This document shows, piece after piece, positions 58,119 to 64,000 of a stretch of DNA of 64,000 nucleotides. The position numbers were made by a program, and so were the translations under genes. Source of the stretch: an uncultured Oscillospiraceae bacterium. GTDB lineage: Bacteria > Bacillota > Clostridia > Oscillospirales > Acutalibacteraceae. The stretch covers positions 9,612-73,611 of the forward strand of contig UQRL01000004.1 of the NCBI GenBank assembly GCA_900543555.1. The letters run 5' to 3'. Each line of letters opens with the position of its first letter. The stretch's first letter is position 1. Under the pieces are notes generated by a model. It had not been told where the DNA came from. It did not search any database and worked only from the letters and a program-made list of their open reading frames with translations.

Positions 58119-59033
58119 ATGACGGGGCTGTCCCGCCAACAGGCGGCAGAAGCAGTGGCCGCCTTGTTTGGCGCCACCGCCATCCACTCCCATTCCTCCC
58201 GCACCTATGACCCATGGGAGGTCACCGACAACGAGGGGAAAACATGGCGTTTTGTCTTTGACGCCAGCATCCGCGCCACCCATCGGAGTGGGCGCAGGCA
58301 GCTTTCCACAGGCGATGATACCTACAAAGTGGAGATGAACTCCCCCAAGCTGGAATACAGCGAGATGGGGAAGCTTCAAGATGTAGTACGCACCCTCCGC
58401 CATGCGGGGGCTGTGGTCAATTCATCCTGCGGGATGCACGTCCATGTGGACGCTTCCAAGCACACCCCGCAGAGTTTGAAGAACGCCCTGTCCATCATGT
58501 ACTCCAAGGAGGATATCCTGTTCAAAGCCCTCAACGTGGACGAGCGCCGGGTGGAACGCTGGTGCCAGAAGGTACGGGAACCCATGCTGGAGAAGATCCG
58601 CAAGCTGCCCACCAACACCACCATGGAGCGCCTAAAGCGGGAATGGTACGAGGGAGGCGATGGCAGCTACGAGCACTACAACTGGACCCGGTACTACGCT
58701 TTGAACCTTCATTCGGTGTTCTATCGCGGCACATTGGAGTGGCGCTGTTTTGAGAGCACCCTCCATGCCGGCAAGGTGCGCGCCAATATTACGCTGGCGC
58801 TGGCCATCTCCGCCCAGGCCATCAATCAGAAGCGGACGGTGATGCGGAAAACCGAGATCAGCGAGAACCCCGCCTTCACCTTCCGCACCTTTCTTTTGCG
58901 CCTTGGTCTCATCGGGCCGGAGTACAAAAATGTGCGGGAACACCTGCTCTCCAATCTTCCCGGCGACAGGGCCTGGCGGTATGACAAATCCCAGTACCCC
59001 AGCCTGCAGAACCGCAGCAATCAAGAACGATAG
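58119..59033 (+). CDS. Amidoligase family protein; true N-terminus probably upstream
   Basis: The product from the first ATG is 304 residues. It belongs to the Amidoligase_2 (COOH-NH2 ligase, glutamine-synthetase fold) family, with motifs CGMHVHVDAS, RYYALNLHSVFYRGTLEWRCFESTLHAGKV. The frame upstream to 58080 reads DLKDQYFGCEIEMTG, which carries the catalytic FGxEIE motif normally at the start. No ATG/GTG/TTG lies in that extension; the codon 9 bases after GGAGGTGA is GTT. So the start is non-canonical, or a base has changed. Makes peptide or amide bonds in unknown products. Confidence 0.8.
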   Translation: MTGLSRQQAAEAVAALFGATAIHSHSSRTYDPWEVTDNEGKTWRFVFDASIRATHRSGRRQLSTGDDTYKVEMNSPKLEYSEMGKLQDVVRTLRHAGAVVNSSCGMHVHVDASKHTPQSLKNALSIMYSKEDILFKALNVDERRVERWCQKVREPMLEKIRKLPTNTTMERLKREWYEGGDGSYEHYNWTRYYALNLHSVFYRGTLEWRCFESTLHAGKVRANITLALAISAQAINQKRTVMRKTEISENPAFTFRTFLLRLGLIGPEYKNVREHLLSNLPGDRAWRYDKSQYPSLQNRSNQER

Positions 59034-59082
59034 GAGATGATGAAAAACCAAAGGGAAACTTTACTTTGCCTACGGCTCCAAC

Positions 59083-59556
59083 ATGAACCTGAACCAGATG
59101 GCCTTCCGCTGCCCGGACGCCCAAGTGGTGGATACCGTCCGTCTGGAGGGATACCGCCTTGCTTTCTGCATGAATGGCGGCGGGCATGGCGTTGCCACCA
59201 TCCTGCCGGAGCCGGACAGCTTTGTGGATGGCGTCCTCTGGCGCATTTCGGAACGGGATGAACAAAGCCTGGACCACTATGAGGGATTCCCCCGGCTGTA
59301 TGGAAAGGAACCCGTCACTGTGGTAGACCCGGATGGACTGAAGCGGGAAGTCATGGCCTATACCATGAACAGCCCCTACAAGGACGCCCCCGCACTGCCC
59401 TCTCAATCGTACCTGTCCGGCATCCTTCACGGGTGCCGGCAGAACGGGATCGAAATCGAGTCTGTGCTGGACGCTGTCTGGCGCACCCAGCGGGATACGC
59501 ACCACAAGGTGCTCCCCCGGAAAAAGCCCCGCCAGAAAAATGGCGAGGAACGATAA
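59083..59556 (+). CDS. Gamma-glutamylcyclotransferase-like protein, N-terminus frameshifted
   Basis: The product from ATG 59083 is 157 residues, of the GGCT/AIG2-like fold (FRCPDAQVVDTVRLEGYRLAF..., catalytic Glu in LDHYEGFPRLYGKEPV). The expected N-terminus KLYFAYGSNM is in frame just upstream, but it is separated from the ATG at 59040 (after GGAG) by one extra A in a run of five. Four As would give MKTKGKLYFAYGSNM. As it stands the YGSN substrate loop is lost. It follows the amidoligase by 3 bases counted from its start region. Confidence 0.78.
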   Translation: MNLNQMAFRCPDAQVVDTVRLEGYRLAFCMNGGGHGVATILPEPDSFVDGVLWRISERDEQSLDHYEGFPRLYGKEPVTVVDPDGLKREVMAYTMNSPYKDAPALPSQSYLSGILHGCRQNGIEIESVLDAVWRTQRDTHHKVLPRKKPRQKNGEER

Positions 59557-59564
59557 TTCTGCTT

Positions 59565-59616
59565 TAGCCCCCGTGGGTTTGAGGATTTTCCTCAAATCTG
59601 CGGGGGCTTTTTTTAT
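59565..59616 (+). terminator. Terminator before the adhesin gene
   Basis: AGCCCCCG...GAGG pairs with CCTC...CGGGGGCT, followed by TTTTTT. Confidence 0.85.
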
Positions 59617-59637
59617 TTTGCCAAAAAGGAGACTGTT

Positions 59638-62600
59638 ATGAAAAATCTTAAAAGAGTGCTGTCCCTGATGATGGCGGTGCTGCTCTGCTTTGGGCTCTTC
59701 CCTGGCAGCGCCCTTGCCGCCGAGAATGATTATGACGGGTACCTCGCCATGATCGAATACAAAGACCGCCGTTATTCTCTCAGCGAAAACCTCCCTGCGC
59801 CTTTTGGCGGGCGTACAACCGAGGAATTCTTCGAGCTGCGGATCAATGATTTACGCACATACCGCACCGCCTACTGCATCCAGATGGGTGTACGGGCCAA
59901 CAGCGGCATCGGCTACGAGGCATCGGATGATTACGCCTCTTTCACAGAAGAACAAAAGGCGCTGATCAACACTACCCTCACCCTGGGCTACAACATGGAA
60001 ACCGGCACAAAGTACGGGGGCAGCGCCATCGATGAGTACATCGCCACCCAAATCCTCATCTGGCTCATTGCCCACAACCAGCTCGGCACAGGGTATGAGA
60101 GCCAGATCGTGGACGAGATCACCGCCAACAGCCCCGCAGCGAAGCCCATCTTCTATACGCTGCGGGAAAATGTGATGAACTACCGCACGATCCCGTCCTT
60201 TGCCACAGATGACCCCAGCGCGGTTGGGGCCTATACCCATGCCCTGCAGTACAATGAGAGCACTGGGAAAAATGAAACGACGCTGGTGGATGAGAACAAT
60301 GTGCTGGGTGATTTCACCTTCAGCTGCCCCGGCGTGGATTTTTCCGTGGACGGGAACCAGCTGCACGTTTCCACCAGTGAAACGGAATTTGGGACCATCA
60401 CCGCCGAAAAGAGCCTGCCCTCTTCCATCCCCGGTGTGGTCACCGGCGGCACGAAATACTGGCTGCGGGATACCTATCAGAATGTCGTCACCTTCGATGT
60501 GGAGGGCGAGGCCCAGCCGGTGAAGTGCTACTTCTCCCTCGAAATCAAATCCGGCGCCCTGCAGATCGTGAAGACCTCCGAGGATGGAGAGGTTTCCGGC
60601 ATCCCCTTCCACATCTCCGGCAATGGGGTGGAACGGGATGTGGTGACAGGCCCGGATGGGACCATCGGGGTGGACAATCTCCAGGCCGGCACTTACACCA
60701 TCACCGAGCAGTCACCGGATCGATACGTCCAGCCCGCTTCCCAGCAGGTGACCATTTACCCCGGCCAGACCGCCAGCGTTAGCTTTTCCAATGTACTGAA
60801 GAAGTTCACCGTTACCATGGAAAAGGTGGATTCCGTCACAGGGGAAGCCCAGGGCGACGCCTCCCTGGATGGCGCGGTGTACGGAATGTTCAAAGGAGAA
60901 ACCTTGCTGGACACCTATACCACTTCGGGCGGGGGAACATTCACCACCAAGGAGTACCCCTGCGGCACGGATTACTCCATTCGTGAGATCTCACCCAGCG
61001 AGGGGTACCTGCTGGATGAAACCGTCTATCCTGTGGGCGCAGAGCCGGGGAACTTCACGCTGGAGCACAACAGCGTCCCCATGACCGCAACAGAGGATGT
61101 GGTGCTTGGCTCCATTGCCATTACCAAGCACACTGACCAGCCCGCCATTCCAGAGCAGGACGTTCCTGCTCCTGAGACGGAGTCCCCCACTGAGGAAGAA
61201 GCTACCGTCCCTGAAGAACAGCAGACTGAAAGCGCAGAGGAAACTCCCGCCCCCAGCACACCTGAAAATGGCGCTGTTTCTGAAAGCGGCTCCGAGCCTT
61301 CCAGTCAGCCGGAGGAAAATGAAGCTGCCGACGAAGGCCAAGCCGGAGAAGGCAGCGCCGCCCCGGAAAACGACACTGTGCAGGAACCAGCCGACAGCTC
61401 CGAGCCGGCAGCCGATGTTGACCAGCCTGATGCATCCGATGCGGAAGCAGAAGCTGTGCCGCTGGCCGTTACCAGCGATGAGGTGCAGATCGAGCAGCCG
61501 GAGGCCGGGGCTGAATTTCAGGTCTACTTGGCCAGTGCGGGCAGTTACGAGAACGCCAAAGAGTCTGAACGGGATATCCTGCTGACGGATTCCTATGGTT
61601 TCGCCCAATCGAAGGACCTCCCTTACGGCCTGTATGTGGTGCATCAAACCGCTGGCGCCGAGGGGCAAAAATTCGTCCCGGATTTCTCCGTGTTCATTTC
61701 CGAGCATGGCAAAACCTATTACTTCATCCTGAACAACCCCACCTTTACCTCCCTCATCCGCTTTGAAAAGAGGGACGCCGAATCCGGCGAGATCATCCCG
61801 CTGGCCGGTACCTCCGTGAAGATCCGCAATGCGGATACCGGCGAATGGGTGGTGCAGCACATCAACTATCCCAGCCCCATGGACATCGATACCTTCGTGA
61901 CAGATTCCACAGGGACCCTCATGCTGCCGGAGGCCCTGGGCTTTGGAAGTTACGAGTTGTATGAACAGCAGAGCCCCTGGGGTTATGTTCTGGATGATGA
62001 GCCTGTACCCTTTGTGGTGGATGGCACCCAGGACGTTGTCACCGTGACCAAGTATAACACGGTGCAGAAAGGCACCATCACCGTCCGCAAGGAGGGCGAG
62101 GTATTCAGCCATGTGGCAGAAGCCGGCGGCCTCTACCAGCCGCAGTATGAGGTGCAGGGCCAGCTGGGCGCTGTTTACGACATCACCGCTCTGGAAGATA
62201 TCGTCACCCCGGATGGCATCGTTCACGCAAAGGCCGGAGAACTGGTGGCTACCCTGACCACAGGAAGCGATGGGACCGCCACATCGGAGCCCTTGTACCT
62301 GGGCCGCTACCAAGTTTCTGAACGGACAGCGCCCACAGGCATGGTGCTGGATTCCGAGCCGAAGGAAGTCACCCTCGCCTACGCTGGCCAGGAGGTGTCT
62401 GTCACCACCGCCGATGTTGGCTTCGTCAATGAGCGGCAGAAGGTGGAAATCAGCCTCAAAAAGCAGCTGGAGCAGGATGAGACCTTCTCCATCGGGATGA
62501 ATGAGGAATGGAAAAACATCACCTTCGGCCTGTTCGCCGCAGAGGAAATCGTCGCTGCCGATGGCAGTTCCATCCCCGCCGATGGCCTCATCGAGACCAC

Positions 62601-63858
62601 CGGCATCGATGAAAGCGGGAACGCCGCCTTCAAAACCGACCTCCCCTGCGGGGCCTCGCTGTATGTAAAAGAGATCGGTACAGATGAGCACTACCTGTTG
62701 AGCGACGAGAAATACCCTGTGGTGTTCGAGTACGCCGGGCAGGACGTCGCCACCGTGCAGCTGGAGGTCAATGACGGAGAAGCCATCGAAAACACACTGA
62801 AGTATGGCAAGGTATCCGGCTGGAAGGTGGACCAGGATGGATTCGAGTTGGGCGGCGCCGTGATTGGCCTGTTCCGCTTTGACGAAACCGAGTTCACAGA
62901 AGAAACCGCCCTCATGGTGACCGAGAGCAATCCCATCGGGTACTTTGAATTTGACCGGGTACCCGTTGGCAATTGGGTCATTCGTGAGATCGCAGCGCCG
63001 GAAGCCTTCGTACTGAGCGAGGAAACCTTCCCTGTGGAGATCACTGACGATGGGCAGACCATTGAGATCACCATGGAAAACCAAATCATCCGGGGTACTG
63101 CGGAAACCACCAAGGTAGACGCCGACTTCCCGGAGAACACGCTGTCTGGAGCCATCTTCGAGGTGTATGCCGATGTGGATCACAACGGGGAGTTCGACCC
63201 TGACATCGACAAGCTGGTGGGTGAAATGGCTGAGTCCGAGGGCGGTATCTATCAGCTGAAAGACTTGCAGTACGGAGATTACTTCCTGCACGAGAAGGAA
63301 GCCCCTGCATTTTTCCAGCGTGACGAGGGGTACTATCCCTTCTCCATCACGGAAAACGGCGCCATCGTGCGGGTGGAAACCGAAGCTGGCGTGGGCTTCC
63401 TCAACCATGCGCAGACCGGCTCTCTGAAGGTGGTAAAGACAGCCGATGACGACCAAATCGAAGGCCGCACCTTCAAGATCACCGGCACCGACTTCATGGG
63501 CAACGCCTATGAGCAGGAGTTCCAGACCGATGAGAACGGTGAGATCAATGTCAACCTCCGGGTGGGCGAGTACACCGTTTCCGAGGTGGCCGGTGAGGAT
63601 GCCAAACAGTATATCCTGCCGGATGATCAGACTGTGGAGATCCAGGCTGGCGAAACCGTCACCGTGGCGATGCACAACAAGCTGGTGCCGGAAGTTCCCA
63701 CCGTTCCTCAGACTGGGGACAGCCCCTGGATGCCCGCAGTTTTGATTGGCCTTTCCGCTCTTGCACTGCTGGCAGGCGGCGGGCTCCTCGCCATGCACCT
63801 TGTGGGCAAAAAGAAGAGATCCGCAGGCGGCCATGACAGGGGCCAGGATATCCGATGA
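59638..63858 (+). CDS. Giant sortase-anchored SpaA/thioester surface adhesin
   Basis: The product is 1406 residues. A signal peptide (~1-27) precedes a thioester-type domain (Cys in YCIQMG and ATQILIWLIA, ~60-150). Then several Cna-B/SpaA-type isopeptide domains follow, recognisable from KxTxDG, G-x-YxIxE and repeated GTYTITEQSP, GRYQVSERTAP, GDYFLHEKEAP ends. A Glu/Pro/Ser-rich linker lies at ~510-610. The C-terminus has VPQTGDS, a membrane helix and a basic tail, so a sortase should anchor it to the wall. Surface contact in conjugation is likely. AAAAGGAG precedes the ATG. Confidence 0.93.
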   Translation: MKNLKRVLSLMMAVLLCFGLFPGSALAAENDYDGYLAMIEYKDRRYSLSENLPAPFGGRTTEEFFELRINDLRTYRTAYCIQMGVRANSGIGYEASDDYASFTEEQKALINTTLTLGYNMETGTKYGGSAIDEYIATQILIWLIAHNQLGTGYESQIVDEITANSPAAKPIFYTLRENVMNYRTIPSFATDDPSAVGAYTHALQYNESTGKNETTLVDENNVLGDFTFSCPGVDFSVDGNQLHVSTSETEFGTITAEKSLPSSIPGVVTGGTKYWLRDTYQNVVTFDVEGEAQPVKCYFSLEIKSGALQIVKTSEDGEVSGIPFHISGNGVERDVVTGPDGTIGVDNLQAGTYTITEQSPDRYVQPASQQVTIYPGQTASVSFSNVLKKFTVTMEKVDSVTGEAQGDASLDGAVYGMFKGETLLDTYTTSGGGTFTTKEYPCGTDYSIREISPSEGYLLDETVYPVGAEPGNFTLEHNSVPMTATEDVVLGSIAITKHTDQPAIPEQDVPAPETESPTEEEATVPEEQQTESAEETPAPSTPENGAVSESGSEPSSQPEENEAADEGQAGEGSAAPENDTVQEPADSSEPAADVDQPDASDAEAEAVPLAVTSDEVQIEQPEAGAEFQVYLASAGSYENAKESERDILLTDSYGFAQSKDLPYGLYVVHQTAGAEGQKFVPDFSVFISEHGKTYYFILNNPTFTSLIRFEKRDAESGEIIPLAGTSVKIRNADTGEWVVQHINYPSPMDIDTFVTDSTGTLMLPEALGFGSYELYEQQSPWGYVLDDEPVPFVVDGTQDVVTVTKYNTVQKGTITVRKEGEVFSHVAEAGGLYQPQYEVQGQLGAVYDITALEDIVTPDGIVHAKAGELVATLTTGSDGTATSEPLYLGRYQVSERTAPTGMVLDSEPKEVTLAYAGQEVSVTTADVGFVNERQKVEISLKKQLEQDETFSIGMNEEWKNITFGLFAAEEIVAADGSSIPADGLIETTGIDESGNAAFKTDLPCGASLYVKEIGTDEHYLLSDEKYPVVFEYAGQDVATVQLEVNDGEAIENTLKYGKVSGWKVDQDGFELGGAVIGLFRFDETEFTEETALMVTESNPIGYFEFDRVPVGNWVIREIAAPEAFVLSEETFPVEITDDGQTIEITMENQIIRGTAETTKVDADFPENTLSGAIFEVYADVDHNGEFDPDIDKLVGEMAESEGGIYQLKDLQYGDYFLHEKEAPAFFQRDEGYYPFSITENGAIVRVETEAGVGFLNHAQTGSLKVVKTADDDQIEGRTFKITGTDFMGNAYEQEFQTDENGEINVNLRVGEYTVSEVAGEDAKQYILPDDQTVEIQAGETVTVAMHNKLVPEVPTVPQTGDSPWMPAVLIGLSALALLAGGGLLAMHLVGKKKRSAGGHDRGQDIR

Positions 63859-64000
63859 AAACCTTTCTGAAAGGTTTCTGCATCGGCCTGCTGTGCCTGA
63901 GCCTGTTGGGGCTTGCGTGGTTTTTGGTGCTCCAGCCGGGGCTGACCAATGGGGAAGCGCAGGCCCTAAAAGATGAATACACAGTACACCCCCTCCCCGG
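63855..64000 (+). CDS. Membrane or secreted protein, incomplete at window end
   Basis: ATG at 63855 overlaps the adhesin stop as ATGA. The visible 48 residues start MKTFLKGFCIGLLCLSLLGL and form a signal or membrane helix, followed by a polar stretch (NGEAQALKDEYTVHPLP). Too little is present to name it; a sortase or accessory secreted protein is expected here in such elements. Confidence 0.55.
   Translation, partial: MKTFLKGFCIGLLCLSLLGLAWFLVLQPGLTNGEAQALKDEYTVHPLP

Noticed and set aside
60991-63834. 947-codon open frame antisense to the adhesin gene
   Set aside because: It mirrors the codon periodicity of a strongly supported gene, has no ribosome site and no recognisable protein features.
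1-64000. Insertion sequences or rRNA genes
   Set aside because: No transposase motif, terminal inverted repeat pair or rRNA sequence was recognised.

Overview
The window comes from a chromosome of a spore-forming, high-G+C member of the Clostridia, most likely an Oscillospiraceae/Ruminococcaceae gut anaerobe. The evidence is the sporulation genes (yqfC, yqfD, ylbJ), a reverse rubrerythrin with a PerR-type regulator, a CD1247-type zinc-ribbon protein, an OadB/small OadG-like membrane pair, consensus TTGACA-N17-TATAAT promoters with strong AGGAGG ribosome sites, and many GTG/TTG starts. Codon and base use look uniform. The genus is inference.

Layout. 1-13 kb: an ECF sigma factor with its DUF4179 partner (cut by the window start), an aldo/keto reductase and URO-D operon, a MATE exporter behind an attenuator-like leader, a TetR repressor divergent from glgB, an M23 peptidoglycan hydrolase, and a DUF134 regulator coupled to a large CoA-disulfide-reductase/rhodanese/sulfite-reductase-like fusion. 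13-30 kb: a thioesterase, htpG with a repeat-bearing CPBP protease and tadA, a frameshifted methyltransferase, and then the classical yqfC-yqfD-phoH-ybeY-dgkA-era-yqzL-recO-mutS2 series on the minus strand. 30-45 kb: trmB, a patatin, asnA with two paralogous DUF1648 membrane proteins, oadB plus a 43-residue OadG-like gene behind a manganese-riboswitch-like RNA, small regulators and enzymes, a two-module AAA+ ATPase with aroD, and an IlvD/Edd dehydratase with KDPG aldolase. 45-54 kb: efp, pepP and yqeG, rpsU, an ArsR-DUF2087 regulator with a duplicated promoter/operator module, reverse rubrerythrin, perR, two TrkA-type proteins, an SH3 lipoprotein, and then tRNA-Thr and tRNA-Tyr.

From just after the tRNA-Tyr terminator (about 54.47 kb) to the end the content changes to mobile-element cargo: ParM-like and ParR-like segregation genes, a ribbon-helix-helix-like protein, a C5 DNA methyltransferase, an amidoligase, a gamma-glutamylcyclotransferase and a giant SpaA/thioester surface adhesin with a VPQTGD sorting signal. 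This looks like one end of an integrative conjugative element. No integrase, relaxase or att repeat is visible here, so the boundary is inferred.

Points most worth following up: the metal-riboswitch-like leader on an oadB/small oadG pair that lacks an alpha subunit; the 12-codon leader ORF inside the terminator upstream of the MATE gene; the duplicated operator module of the ArsR-DUF2087 locus; and the missing or frameshifted starts of the amidoligase/cyclotransferase pair in the mobile element.
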